DNA of 64,000 nucleotides from Cladorrhinum sp. PSN259 (lineage: Eukaryota > Ascomycota > Sordariomycetes > Sordariales > Podosporaceae): positions 496,001 to 560,000 of the forward strand of contig MU867070.1 in the NCBI GenBank assembly GCA_033725935.1. Reading direction: 5' to 3'. Made by a program: the position numbers and the translations under genes. This document shows, one piece after another, positions 22,201-34,219 of the stretch. How positions within the stretch are numbered: the first letter of the stretch is position 1; each line of letters opens with the position of its first letter. The notes beneath the pieces were generated by a model, which saw nothing but the letters and a program-made list of their open reading frames with translations, ran no database searches and was not told the origin of the DNA.

Positions 22201-23298
22201 CTAGGCTTCACCTGTCCAGACCTTGGGGCCGGGAATAGTATAGTTCTATTTCTTCCGTCAGTTCGCCGGCTACAATGAGGTGGACTGGAGATGAAAAAAC
22301 TCACAAAAGTGGCGTGTCCGCCGTCCCCATAATAGAACCTGTTTGCGATTGCGATTCCGGGATCTGTCAAGGAAAAAACAAACGTGGTCAGCTCACCCTT
22401 CATCTGCATTTATTGTGCCGTGGAGGAGTCACCAACCGTCGTCAGAATAAGCACCGGGGAACTGAACCAGGTACTCCGACCCCATCTCGGGGACCTGGTC
22501 TCCATCCCCCGTCACGGTCAACTGGACGCAGTGCGGGTACATCTGGATGGGAATCGCCGAGCCAAGCATGATGATCTCGTGTCTCAAAAGGTAGTTGCCC
22601 GGCTTGAGGTTGCGCGGAATCGTGAGATCCCACGTTCCGCGGCGCCAGACAGTATCTGCCTGAACCCAGTTGTCGCCGTAGGTGATGGGCCAGTCTAGAC
22701 GACGTTCGGCCTCGGGCTTGAGGCCGGTCTCGTAAATCTTGAACCACACTTTTTTGTCCGTCGGGTCCAGCGCCTCGCATGGCCCGTTGCAAGCCGCCAT
22801 GTAGGCGAGAAGCGGCCCGATGTCGTGCACCCATTTGTATTTCGAATCGCACCCCATCGGTTTTTCGTCGTCACCCGGCGTGGATGGGGTCGTGGGGGTC
22901 TGGATGCCCGTCGGGCATTGGATGGGGAGGTAGCTTGCCGTGACGGTCGACCCGGCTCGGGCCGGCGCATGGAGGGTCGGGTTCTTGGTCGCAAGCGGGT
23001 TACCGCGGTTGCACGACAGGTAGGGGTGGTGAACCCCGTAGATGGGGTCGGGCCACCATCGCCGTTGGATGCTATTCTGGCCTTCTTCGGGGAGCCATGG
23101 GTTGTGTCTTGGGTTGGAGGAAAGTCAGCGTGCTTGTTTAGAGGTTCGGGATTTGGGCAGGCCTGCTGGGGGCGTGTCTTGGGGTCGACCGTACCCTGGA
23201 TAATCGACGCCGTCTATGGTATAGTTGTAAATACCGCCGTGAGCGTAAACCCCGGTGCACAAGAGGGAGAGTGTATTAACAAAGCCTAGGCGTTTCAT
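22201..23298 (-). CDS. AA9 lytic polysaccharide monooxygenase, four exons, no CBM
   Basis: Exons 23298-23195, 23107-22437, 22363-22305 and 22245-22201 give 292 aa; all junctions are in phase. The signal peptide (about 19 aa, ending GVYA) is followed by His as mature residue 1 (HGGIYNYTIDG), the N-terminal ligand of the copper histidine brace. The second His lies in KWVHDIGPLLAYMAAC; the axial Tyr lies in QMYPHCVQLTVTG. LLRHEII is conserved, but where most AA9s read ALHSA this one reads MLGSA, so the second-sphere His is replaced by Gly. The two tiny last exons encode DPGIAIANRFYYGDG and the closing YTIPGPKVW typical of the family. Predicted secreted oxidative cleavage of cellulose or hemicellulose. 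There is no CBM1, unlike the second AA9 at 56.3 kb. Confidence 0.88.
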
Positions 23299-24892
23299 GG
23301 CGAAGTCCGGGTTGGTTAATCTGAATGCAGAGGTATAGAGTATGTGGCGCTGGGGAAAACCGAATACAGACCGAAGTGACGAATAAAGGGGTTAATATTT
23401 TATAACCAGACATCATCCGCACTATCGTATACTTGGGAATTCTATGCTCCAAGGCCCTTCAATCCATTGAGCTTCCGCACCATTGCAGTAGGATTCAGGC
23501 TTGATGGCTTGCATTACGGCAGATGCAACAGCGGGATGGTTGCCAAAGTTAGTTGCCTTCTGGTTGCCATGTTGGACGGCACGAAAGAGTCAATGTATGG
23601 AAGGAATATTTTGAGGGGTATTTTTTGGGGAGGTAGGTTAATATCCCCAGAAAGCTGCGCCAAACGGAGGTCCTCTTTAACGGCGCCTAGCGAGCCAATC
23701 GAGGTTTGCAGCGAGTCCGATGTCTAATATGCCATCGCATTCAAAACAGGCAAAGAAGAACAGCAATATATAGTGAGAATCCTACTCATGTTCGGTAAAT
23801 GGCAGGATCAGTGCGTTTGTAGCCCACGAAAGACTATTTCTAAAGGCTCGTAGCATTAGGATTTTCGGGATACAAGAAAGACCGTTTGGCATCTGAAGAA
23901 TCTGTATGATTAATGGTTAGACAACGAAATGCCGGAAGGTCCTTTGGATGTCATGTCCACAAAGCAACGTGTTACCTAACGGATTGGGGTTCTCTTCGGC
24001 GCCAGAACACTCCGGCATAAAGCAAGCCACCACTGCGGTCACCTGCGTGAAAGAACAACTTGATCGATTCAAAGGTTAAATTAACAAGACAGAAAGGCAA
24101 ACTGGGCTCCACGTGATTCATCGTCCTAGCTATTGAAATAAATCTCACAAGTACGTACTCGCATCTACTAACCATGACAAAAGCTATGTTGGCAAACACG
24201 TCCCATTAACTCTACCTTGATGCTAGGCTTCCCAGTTAAGTCTCTGCCGATCTATACTATATTGGTCTCGTCTGCATTTTATCTAGGTATTTTTTATTTT
24301 TATTTTTTTTTGCTAGTGTCTGATTGTGTGATTGGCTGGTTGAGCCTTGGAGTCAGGACTCGCAACAACGCAACTTGGGAGGCCGTAACGCAACGCAATT
24401 CGGCTCCTAGGAGACGTAATTCAACCCAATCTCAAAGCCAAATTGCGTTACTGATTCATAATTTTCTGGTGGAGAGGCCTCCCCTTTTTTTTGACTGAGT
24501 CTAGTACGACCAGATACGAATATACCCTCCTATTCTGACAACACTGCTTCATTGGCGCCTTGCCATACACCCTTTTCGGCCCGGATAAATAAGATGCCGG
24601 TGAAAGATCTGATCATACTGCCAGACCAAAAGTCTTCCTTGTTACTGGGCACTAAAAAAGGGGGGGCCGGACCAGATTATTTATGAGTCGTCGCCCCACC
24701 TAGGTGACTGAAGTTGATGCATAAGGCTGTGAGCCTCAGCCTATCAGGACTCACGGCCGAGTGTCATACCCCTCATCCATCTGCAAGCCCTCTTTCTCAT
24801 CTGGCAAGATCAATGGGCTCCAGAGGTGCATTCATGCAAGTTTCTTCCTCGCGCCAGCGAACAGAACACTCCACTCCCGATCCCCACGCACC
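23299..24892. other. Intergenic region
   Basis: 1.6 kb without a supported gene. AT-rich; contains a 9-bp inverted repeat AACGCAATT (24392-24400) / AATTGCGTT (24441-24449) with a CTCCTAGGAG palindrome between the arms, perhaps a transposon-end relic. Confidence 0.5.
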
Positions 24893-25900
24893 ATGCCTTC
24901 TGACGCCGCACGACACATCACAATCGCCTCTTCACTAGACACGCGCTTCCTCTACAATAAAATATGGATGAGCAACTCAGCCGCCCCAGGCCAAGTCCTA
25001 ATCGCCCAACTCAACCCCTCTACTGACTCGACCAAGCTCTTCCCGCTCGAGGTCATGTCTCTCCGTTCCATCATCAGCCATGGACCGCCGCCAGATGGCA
25101 AGGTTGATGGAGAGCGGCCGCTCTTTGGGTGCCGCGGACAGCTTCGTTTGGACGACGAACTGCTGGATATCCCTCACGGCAGAGAAGGGAGTGTGCTGGA
25201 GCGGTTGGACCGAGACGGCCGGGGGCTGGGCGTTGGGAGCGTTCTGGTTGACCATCAAGATGCTGACGACGAGAAAGCGAACCCTCTTCTGCACAGCTAC
25301 TTTGGACGGGAGCAGTTCCGCGTTACTGCGGCCTCGCCGAGTCCTAATTCGGTCATGAAACCCGAGGACGTGTATTTTGGTGTCGACGCACGCCTGTATA
25401 CGCCGGATGGCCACCACCCGTTTCGCGGCGTCTGGATGTGGGAGCTCGCGATGGGCGAGTTTGAGTTCCTGTTGCTGCACCAGGAGAGTGAGAGTCGGAT
25501 TGAACTCATCAAGCTCACGGGGGCGGAGCCAGTGCCGAATGGGGTGACCTCGATTATTGCCGAGGATATTCGAAATGTAAGGAGGCAGAGTTCGGATTCG
25601 GATGAAGAGTGGAAGTGGAACGAGGTCCCAATCGTGCGTGCCAGACTGCAAGGGTCGGAATCGGCTGCTGGAGAGAGTAGGCGCCCTAACATGCATTCAC
25701 TGCCTCGATAACGTGTCTGTCGGCTAATGATTCTGACTTTTACCTAGTCTTCTTCCTCGACGTTGAATTGGCCTTGGTTAGCGACAAGGAGATGGTAGTC
25801 CTCCTCCCCGAGGCGTACGGCAATCCTGCCTTGCAGTTGAAGAGGGCCGAGCTGAGTCACTTCATCTCGCCTGGTGAGTTGGTTGTTTCAGATTGTTGTC
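24893..25900 (+). CDS. Hypothetical protein resembling the C-terminal half of fungal F-box proteins (3' end uncertain)
   Basis: Likely start ATG 24893 (CACCATGCC). Exon 1 probably ends at 25676 (donor GTAGGC) and joins 25748. No F-box itself is visible. The segment FRGVWMWELAMGEFEFLLLHQ..RIELIKLTGAEPVPNG and the second-exon segment FFLDVELALVSDKEMVVLLPE..LSHFISPG resemble, by memory only, the region following the F-box in a family of Pezizomycotina F-box proteins. After ISPG at about 25873 a GTGAGT donor-like site occurs, but no stop is seen; the frame stays open straight into the HET gene. The true stop, or fusion to HET, needs transcripts. Confidence 0.5.
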
Positions 25901-26091
25901 TCTGCAACAATTCCGAGCAGAGCTCAGAGACCCAGAAGAATGTCTGGAAGCCAGTCAAAACGTCCCAGTCATCGTGGTCCGTCTCAGGGGACGCCGAGCT
26001 CCTGGGTCTTGGAAGAGATCGAGGAGCAGCATTGTCGGCTTTCGAAACGCCAGGAGAACCGCGCCGGCAGGGGAGCGTCGCGCTACATCAC

Positions 26092-28399
26092 ATGTGTCGC
26101 TGTTGCGCAAGCTTCTTCTCGCAGGTGCAGCTCGAGCGGCATCCAGATGCCATATTGCTTCCCCCCGAGTCGCAGCACAGACTTCACGAACGTGTCGACG
26201 GACTGCGAGATTCAGCCGCCGCGGGCTGCCACTTCTGCTCGCTGGTTCAACACAGCCTCACCGCGGCTGGGTGGTTTGACAGCAACGACAACCAGGGCAT
26301 TTATCTCGTGTATTCCTGCTTCGAGGGCAGCGGAAGGGAGCGCGTGGGCTTTGGCGTCGACAAAGCCAAGCCCGTCCCACCGCTGGAGAAGCCCACGATC
26401 TATGTCTCGCTGCACCCCACCGGGGAGTCGATGGAGACCTTCATCAAGCCGGGTGTGATACCCCCCAACTGGTACAAGTTCCGCAGCATCACTTCCGGCG
26501 GTCAGTCTCAACCCCTACCCCTGAAGCGGAATGGCGAAGCTGATCAAGACATGCAAGCTGGCAGAAAACGAGAGCCACCCCTCAAAAGTTCCCCACAGAG
26601 CTGCCACCCAGCCGGAGACTTCATCAAGCTCTCACATGGACCTTGCGCGGAGCTGGCTCGAGCAATGCAGCACTCACCACGCTGCCCTTTGCGGCAACCA
26701 ACAGGATCCCAACTTCATCCCCACACGCCTCCTTGACGTCCGCGGCCCCGGTATTCGCCTAACCATCACAGGCTCAACGAAGCACAGGGAACCCCCCATA
26801 TACTGCTGCCTCAGCCACTGCTGGGGCGGCGTAACCGACATCCCGCTCCTCAAATGCGACACACTCCAATCCTTTATGTCCGGGATCGACATCACCAGCC
26901 TTCCGCGCACCTTCCAGGACGCGATCCTTATCTCTCGCCAGCTAGGCGTCCGCTATCTCTGGATCGACTCGCTGTGCATCTTGCAAGACTCGACAGATGA
27001 CTGGACCCGGGAAGCGGTCGTAATGGGCAACATCTACCAGAACGGCTACTGCACCATCTCAGCGGCCGAGGCTCAGAGCGGGCACGGGGGCTGCTTTGTG
27101 CGGCGGAATCCGCTCAACTGCAACCCTGTGCGTGTTACGAAGCTCAAGCACAGCGAGATGCTGCTCCAGCCGTCCGAGTACCCTTCTGTCCAGACCTCTG
27201 GTTCCGGGGCCAAAAGGAACGTGGACGTCCCCGCGCCCCGGCTGAAGATACTGGATGTGTTTACTTCCAAGCTGGCGTCGCGCGGGTGGGTGTTCCAGGA
27301 GGCTTTGCTATCGCCACGCATCCTATACTTTGGCCACGGGCTGTTTTGGAACTGCAGAGCCGGCCAGGCATCTGAGCTGGATCCGCTCGGCCGGGGGATG
27401 CTCCACATGGGGGTGCAGTATGGCGCGGCAGGCGATGCCATCTTCCGCGAGCCACCTGAGGCTCCTAGGTCCGGTCTGGCAAAACGGCGCTCGGCTGTCA
27501 GCAAGAGAGCATCGAGCAAGGAGGCGGAGCGGAGCCAAGTTCTCGACCAGATCTTCTTCATGGTGACCGCCGGCCGGCCCACGGCACTCGGCTCACCTGG
27601 TCGCGCGGAATACAACGCAGTATGCGCTTTGGCGGAGGAGTTTGCGTCGAGCGGGAAGATATCCTCCAAGAAGCTGCATACCGAGTGGATGCGGCTAGTC
27701 GCCGTCTACTCCCGACGCCAGCTGACCTTTGAAAGCGACCGCCTGCCCGCGCTGGCGGGAATCGTGCAAACTGTCATTTTGCTCGCGGGGGATGTATTGA
27801 GGGGCCAGTACCTCGCTGGCATGTGGAAATGCACGCTGGTGTTCGATCTTTTGTGGTCGCAGGGCGCGCCGACCATAGAAGGTCATGAGCCACGTCCGCG
27901 CGTTGCCGGAAACGAGTGTCCTTCTTGGTCGTGGGCGTCGATCGGCGGTGCGGTAGGGTCGGTTTTGGCAACGTGGCGTGACGACTGGGCGGACGGGATG
28001 GAGTTGTTTGTGGACGTTGTGTCAGCGTCGGCTGGGTGCGATCCGCTGGATACGGCCAGGACGGGCAAGGTCACGGGCGGCAAATTGACAGTCAAGGGCC
28101 TCGCAATCCCCTGCCGCATCGAGGAGACGAGATACACCACAGGTAACGAGCTTAATGTGCAGCTCGTTGATGGCGAGCCGAAGACGATTGGGGAGGCGCA
28201 GCCGGATACGGACCCGTATGAGTTTGTCGATGGAGCCACGTTCGCGGTGCCGTTTTTAAGAATGAAGAACGAGTCGAAGGCGGATCTTCATGGCCTTGTC
28301 TTAGTGCAGAAGGGCAATATCTTCTTGAGGGTGGCGAAGTGGACGGCAACGACACCGAGTGTGAGTTTGACGAGAACAAAGCGACTGAGGAAGAAATGA
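26092..28399 (+). CDS. HET domain (heterokaryon incompatibility) protein
   Basis: Exons 26092-26500 and 26565-28399 (64-bp intron, in phase) give 747 aa from ATG 26092. The N-terminus has a CxxC-type start (MCRCC) and AAAGCHFCSLVQHSL, common in HET proteins. The HET domain proper shows YCCLSHCWGG, LPRTFQDAILISRQLGVRYLWIDSLCILQD, DWTREAVVMGNIYQNGYCTISA and, further on, SRGWVFQEALLSPRILYFG. HET proteins act in allorecognition and can trigger cell death when mis-partnered; no partner gene is obvious here. The frame is continuous upstream to 25748, so the start codon choice depends on whether the preceding gene is separate. Confidence 0.87.
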
Positions 28400-29649
28400 A
28401 AAGCTGACAAGACTGGCCGGCAGGACGAAAGTCTGGATATAACCAGGTACGAGAAGTTTGCAAGAACCATAATCATCTGTTAGGGAGGTATCTACCGCAG
28501 AACAAATAACTTGAGGGACAAAACGGCCTTGGCTGGCTGGGATTTTGCCGATACGGCTGTGTGAGGTGTTTATTCCTTAACTGAGCAAGGCAGATGTTTA
28601 GCGTGAATATCTTAGAGTCCAGATTAGATATCGTAGCTCCTTGGTTCTAGTAAGCTTGGTCAGAACAAACATCGGGTAGGAGGGGTCGAACAGTCCAACT
28701 ACGCGAGCCCTTTTTGATTCATCCTGTCTCTTAGAACACGCACTTTTTTATATAGGTGTTGTCGAATGACTTGAAATCCCGTGGCTTTATACCCGGTGTA
28801 AATTATGCACCGTGGAGTGGTGTAGAGTGAAGTTATCGCTTGGACAGGGAGAAAAAGAAAAAAGAAAAAAAGGCACATCAGAACATCTTGGAAAGATACT
28901 ATCGACCCTGATTCTTCGGGCGATGACGGTAATTTGAATGCGCCCTTTTAGCTCTTTTTGACCTATAGCGTATATAAAATAAAGCCTAAATTATAGCCCG
29001 TTATAATCCTAGTCTTAAAAAAAAAAAGGGAATATTTTATTTCGGAGTATATATTGGGTTATTTATAAAGATTGAAATTTGTAAAGTATAGGAGGGAAAA
29101 TAAGAAGCTACGCGTTTGTGAAATTGATAATTTAAGCAAATTGAGCCATACCTTTGTCGTCCTACTGTACCTAGAGGCAGAGAAAGAAGAGGGGAAAAAA
29201 GTCATATCACATTGTGATCCGGTAGATACGTTGTTACTCGTCAAGTCAGGTTTCCTACCACACCTGAGCCAGCTTCAAAAACCGGTTCCTGGTCAACTAA
29301 CGACGTGCCAACAGACGTAAGACAGGCCCACATGGCGATATGAGCTGGCAGCTTCGAAGGACACCATCTGGCACACACTCAGCCGTTAGCAAGCTGTCAT
29401 CGACACGGTGAAACTAAGCCAAGGTAATAAAGAGAACACTTGACTGGTAAAGGGGAAAACTCAACTCCTCTTTGGCATACGAAACGAGCGCGACATGATA
29501 GAAAAGCCACCACAGCAGATACCCCGGCGCCCAGAACATACAACAGAATTGGTTGTTTTTGAATCTTAACTAGCAGAAACAAATAACAAATACTACCATT
29601 GCTCTGCCACTAATTACCTCCTACTAACTACGCTATCTCCATAATTCTC
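28400..29649. other. Intergenic region with AT-rich patch
   Basis: 1.25 kb without a supported gene. 28930-29110 is strikingly AT-rich with TATA-containing words (GCGTATATAAAATAAAGC, TTATAGCCCGTTATAATCC), reminiscent of RIP-degraded repeat DNA. Confidence 0.5.
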
Positions 29650-31803
29650 TTATTTGCCAGAGACACCGGGAGCTGAGAACATGGTATTTAAAGCGCTTAT
29701 AGAGACAGGCTTCCTGTACGATGTCTGTTTGTCTCCCTTTGTGTCCGAATCCACCACTCGACGCCTTTGCCGACTTTGTCCCCCAGGTTTCTCCCCCTGT
29801 TTCTCTTCCTCTACTCGCCTGCCTCGGCGCTCAGGACGCACTTCAGATGTTGTGTCAGTGTTCGCTTTCTTTGATCCACTTTTACCCTTTCCTGCCCCTG
29901 GCTGTCCTTTTGCCTTCCCACTAGAGCCTTTGTCGGGCTGGCTCTTGGGTCCGATGGTAACTATTACTGGATTCGAGACCTTAGGACTCTGATCTGAAGA
30001 TTGCCTCGCCTCTTTGTTGATCCAACCCACAAGGGGGTTCGTATTCGACCTTGATTCATTGCCGCTTTCTCCTATTCTCTGGTTCGAGAGATTCAGTACT
30101 GCAGGATCTTGATCCTTCTGCACCAAGCGACCACCAGTGTCGTATGAAATAGGTTTCCAACACCAAACGTGACGCTCGAGAGGCGCTTTCGATGTTTTGA
30201 CTGTAGATGGTTGTGGTTCTGAGGCTGGCAGCGCCCACATCTCCATGGAAATCCTCATTGCTGGGTGCACCGTTATACTCCATCGCTGAGGTGGGATAGG
30301 TATCGGATAAGAGCCATGGTCTAGAACACTGGCAGGGTGGGCGAGGAGATAATAATAGCCGCGCCTGATGTAATCGCTTATTTTGGGGATCTGCGCAAAG
30401 GCATCCGTGATGAGATCGTGAATACCCTGGGTTGGAAAACTTGTTAGTATACTACTAACCCCAGCATGCATTGTTGAAGCGGAACATCCGGAGATATCTG
30501 GGAGACCATGGACGCGTACCTCTTTTTTGGAGCACATCTCGAATGGGAAAGTTAGTTCCCGGCCAAGACAATCAGTCAGGATGACTGGTTCCTTTTCCTT
30601 TGGCGTATATAGAGCCTTGATCTTCGAATCCCAGAGCTTCATGGTCAACCGAAATCCGGGCTTCACAACCTTATCCCAGACCGATGGGATGATTGTCATA
30701 TTGTTGTCGGAACGAATTATGTCAAACTCGTTTTTCAAAATTTGTTCTTTTCCTAGCACCTCTGCATATGTTGTTTTGATGAGGTTTGACATGTCCTATT
30801 CATAAACTAGGTCAGAATTGTATACCTGATAAGAACGCGCCGGTTGTATTATTCTTGGGCGGGAGCCGATACTTACACTCCAGGTTTGCCAAGCCGAGAA
30901 GGGGATAATGTGGACATCTCCCTTGAGGTCAGTAAATATGATGGATGTTTTAAGGTTCTGGCTCATCTCTGCCAATGATGTTTTGGTCTCCCGTACGGTC
31001 GACACGGGGGAACTGGGCCTTGTATCCACCACATTGCCACATTCACTGGGTTGATAATCCTCTTCCAGGTGATCTGGACTACCCAAGACGGTCTCGGCGT
31101 CGGTTCGCAATTCCTCCAGGTATCTTTTAAGCATGTAATCCGACGGCCGAGGAGGCAGATGTTGGAACTCAAGCTGCGACTGTAACTGGTCAATCTTGGC
31201 AAACATCAAATGAATATCCACGTGAATCTGGTCCGTGACCTCCTTTATTTGGCCTGTATCTTCTTTGATAGCCGAGCCGGTCTGAATAATCTGTTCGGTG
31301 TCATCCTTGAGGTCTCGCAGCACAAGACTAGATGAGGCGTGTAGACCATGTCAGTTCTGCTGTGAGTACCATGATAAAGACAGAACAGGCACCTACACGG
31401 AGATGAAGTCCAATGTCAAGCTCAACGCCGATTTGTGCCCTTCGAGTTTGTCTTGCAGATTCCTGATTGTCGCTTTTCCGGAACTAGCCCAGATGACTCT
31501 TGAACCTCGTTGGGCTTGGATGTAGTCCTGAATCTCATGTACGACTTTTTGACAGTCAGATGAAATTGCGACGACCCGGCGGAGCACATTGTCCGGGATG
31601 CGGAAATGGTCCTTGGTAGAATCACGGAAATCATCGGCGATGATCTCCAGTACAGCCCCCAAAGATGCCAGATCTTTCTTGAGCGCCACGATCTCGTTAC
31701 GGGCTTCTCGAACGTCGCGCAAGAACGTGGTTGCCGTGTTCGTCGCGGTAGCAATAACGGCCACTACTCCGAGAATGCTGGCCGCAGCGGATATAGGATC
31801 CAT
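29650..31803 (-). CDS. Protein with fungal NLR-type N-terminal domain and two ubiquitin-like (ULD) domains
   Basis: Exons 31803-31397, 31327-30877, 30795-30520 and 30426-29650; 636 aa. The N-terminus MDPISAAASILGVVAVIATA..FLRDVREARNEIVALKKDLASL is the Fungal_N/HeLo-like helical domain found ahead of NLR and other STAND proteins. A helical, coiled segment follows (DTEQIIQTGSAIKEDTGQI). Two ubiquitin-like repeats are visible: one from FTDLKGDVHIIPFSAW to IIPSVWDKVVKPGFRLTMKLW, one from LTDCLGRELTFPFEMC to IPPQRWSITVHPAMRISMEMW. The C-terminal 200 residues are a disordered Lys/Gly/Arg-rich tail. The third intron (30519-30427, 93 bp) has a perfect TACTAAC branch site but is a multiple of three and stop-free, so retention would insert 31 residues into the second ULD. 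Role unknown; possibly signalling or incompatibility. Confidence 0.8.
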
Positions 31804-32419
31804 TTTGGTGTAATCTGATATTGATGAAAATTAAGGAACTGGCATGAGGATTCGTGAAATTAGGCATCCCATGCAGTCAACTGAGGCTGTGCATCACGTG
31901 GGAAAAAAGTCGCGGGCTGCTTGGCTTATGCTACTGGACACTGCAGTAGTGCAGTGATTGGCCAGTGTATGGAAAGCCATTCACAGAACACCCACCGAAG
32001 ACGCTGAACCGATCGCTCACAGAAATATGGACTCAAAGGATACCTTGGCTGAGAACAGTGATTCGAAAGGCAAAAGTACAAGCCTATCACGTTACTAACA
32101 CCATCTCATAAATTTTTATCGAGATGGCCAATAAAAGCTTTTTTGAATTTCATTTTCATCACTACTACTCCTGCTGGAAACTATCAAAAGTGCCGGCAGC
32201 AGACATCACGAGCGAGCTCATTCTACCGAGATCTCGTGGCCTGAAAGATACAACCACCACCCTCAAAAGAACTTGAGAAACCTAAAGTCCTATCCTCCTC
32301 CTTCCTCCTAGTTGCTCCACCAGATCAGAAAAGATGCCATGCCCCTCAAGATGCCATCATAAACCCCATAAAACCCATGATTAAAAAAACCCCCCCCCAA
32401 AAAAAACCCTGAACCACGC
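31804..32419. other. Intergenic region
   Basis: Upstream flank of the ULD gene and downstream flank of the lipase gene (both -). Homopolymer A/C/A tract at about 32384-32406. No gene seen. Confidence 0.5.
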
Positions 32420-34219
32420 TTAAATCTTGAAAACAGCCAAATTCTTGGTCAAATACTTGCCAACCCCATCCCTGAAATCATCCTTGAGATACTCATTTCT
32501 GTTGTTATAAAACTGAATCATCTTCTTGTCCTTGATAGTCCACTGAGGCCAAGTCTCCGCGACCTTGGTCTTGGCGCTGGTACCGCCAGACGCATTGTTG
32601 GGATCCAAGTTGTAGACAAAGTTGGCATAGTAAGCCTGGATGCTCTTGCTGGCGTAGTTGGGAAGGATGCCGTAGAAGACTTGGAGCAGATCGCTGCCGT
32701 GGAAGGTACCAAGAATAGGCGTTCCGTAGTTGTAGCTAGCAAGGTAGGACCAAGCAGGGACGCTGGGGTTGACGGTAAGGGCGGACTCGAGGAACACGCG
32801 GCGGGTGATGGTGAAGACGATGTCTCCCAGAAGGGCGGCGAGACGTTTGAAGCCGGGGTAGACCTCGTTCAAGATGCTGGTGCCGAAGGGGGAGCCTGTG
32901 GAGATGAAACTGGGATACTCGTTGACCAGGCCGGTGATTTGAGCGTCGGTTGCACCCTGGAAGAAATAGGTCTTGAGGTACTTAACCAGACGGTTGGAGT
33001 TGTTCACATCGCTCTGGAACAGCGAGAAGAGAGTGCCCTCGTCCTCCTGGTCACCAATGATCATCGGAACGGCGGCGTATTTCTTCTCCTGGATGAGGAC
33101 ATCGGCCGACTTCGTGAGGGCCACACCGTCAGGTCGCGGCAGATAGGAAAGAGCAACAGAGTTGTAGGATAGGATAGCGGGGACAGAGTTGGCAGAGCTC
33201 AAGAACTTGTCATAGGGAAGGTTGCGCAGGCAGCTGAGAGTGTCGGAAGCAGTGTTGCATCCAGACTTGAGGACAACAGCATCATAAATCTCCTGGCCCT
33301 TGGGGCAGTCGACGGGGTCGGCGGGGACGATGCTGCCCGAGTTCATGATGGCGCCGCGGAAGAGAGGCTTGCCCTTGTAGTTGTTGTTGCCGTCGTAGAG
33401 AGTCATCTGGTTGAGAACCGAGATGGCGCCAGCGGACTCGCCCCAGATGGTGACCTTCTCCGGGTCGCCACCGAACGCTGCAATGTTGTCGGCAACCCAC
33501 TCGAGCCCCATACGTTGGTCGAGGTGGCCAAGGTTGGCGGAGCCGTCCTTGAGGATCTCCTTGCCGGGCAAGAAACCGAAAGCACCGACACGGTAGTTGA
33601 CCGCAACAAAAACGTAGGGCTTGCCGTTTGCAATGGCGTTGGTGACCAGGGGACCACCATCATACATGGAGCTCCAGCCAAGCTGAAAAAAAAAATCGTT
33701 AGTAAGCTTGATTCAGGGGTAGATGCGGACCCTTATTAATCTTACCTCGAAACCACCACCATAGATCCAGAAAAGGACTGGGAGCTTATCACCAGCCTTG
33801 GTGCCAATGGGACGAATAACATTAATGTTCAGGCAGTCCTCGCTAACCTTCAGAACCTTTTGAAAAAATGGCAAGTTGGTGACGGTGTCAAGGACCTGGG
33901 CGATCAGATCGTTCGAGTCGGTATCGGCAAAGAATTGAGGGCATGCTGGAGCAATGCCGGTTCCATCAAAGGTGCCCAGGGTCCTATTGAGCTTGACTGG
34001 TGGCCTGAGGCGCAAAGGGCCAACTGGTGCTTCAGCAAAGGGGATGCCGTTGAAAGCCTCAGTTCCAATGCGGGTAGCACCAACAATCTTGTCACCGGTA
34101 GAGATGGTGACAGTTGGGTTGGCTCTTTTCTCCAAAACTTGGGTTGGTGGCTCAGGAGGAGCAGCAACCGCCTGGCCTGCGAGGGCTGCAGCGGCGATGA
34201 ATCTGATGAAGCCCTTCAT
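32420..34219 (-). CDS. Secreted type-B carboxylesterase/lipase (Candida rugosa lipase-like)
   Basis: Exons 34219-33746 and 33682-32420 with a 63-bp intron containing a CTTACTAAC branch site; 578 aa. A signal peptide (MKGFIRFIAAAALAGQAVA) and a dibasic site (EKR) suggest secretion and possible Kex2-type processing. The alpha/beta-hydrolase core shows FNGIPFAEAPVGPLRL, SEDCLNINV, the oxyanion loop IYGGGFE, and the nucleophile elbow GESAG (Ser at about residue 241). The acid is probably the Glu after GDQED, in DEGTLF, and the His is in GTFHGSDLL. These features match fungal lipases/esterases of the cholinesterase-like family. Predicted to hydrolyse lipids or bulky esters outside the cell. Confidence 0.9.

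Noticed and set aside
24384..24451. Short inverted repeat as an intact transposon end
   Set aside because: Only 9 bp match perfectly, with no second end or ORF; insufficient for a mobile-element call.
24998..25696. 232-codon minus-strand open frame
   Set aside because: Mirror of the plus-strand F-box-like gene; no motif or splice support.
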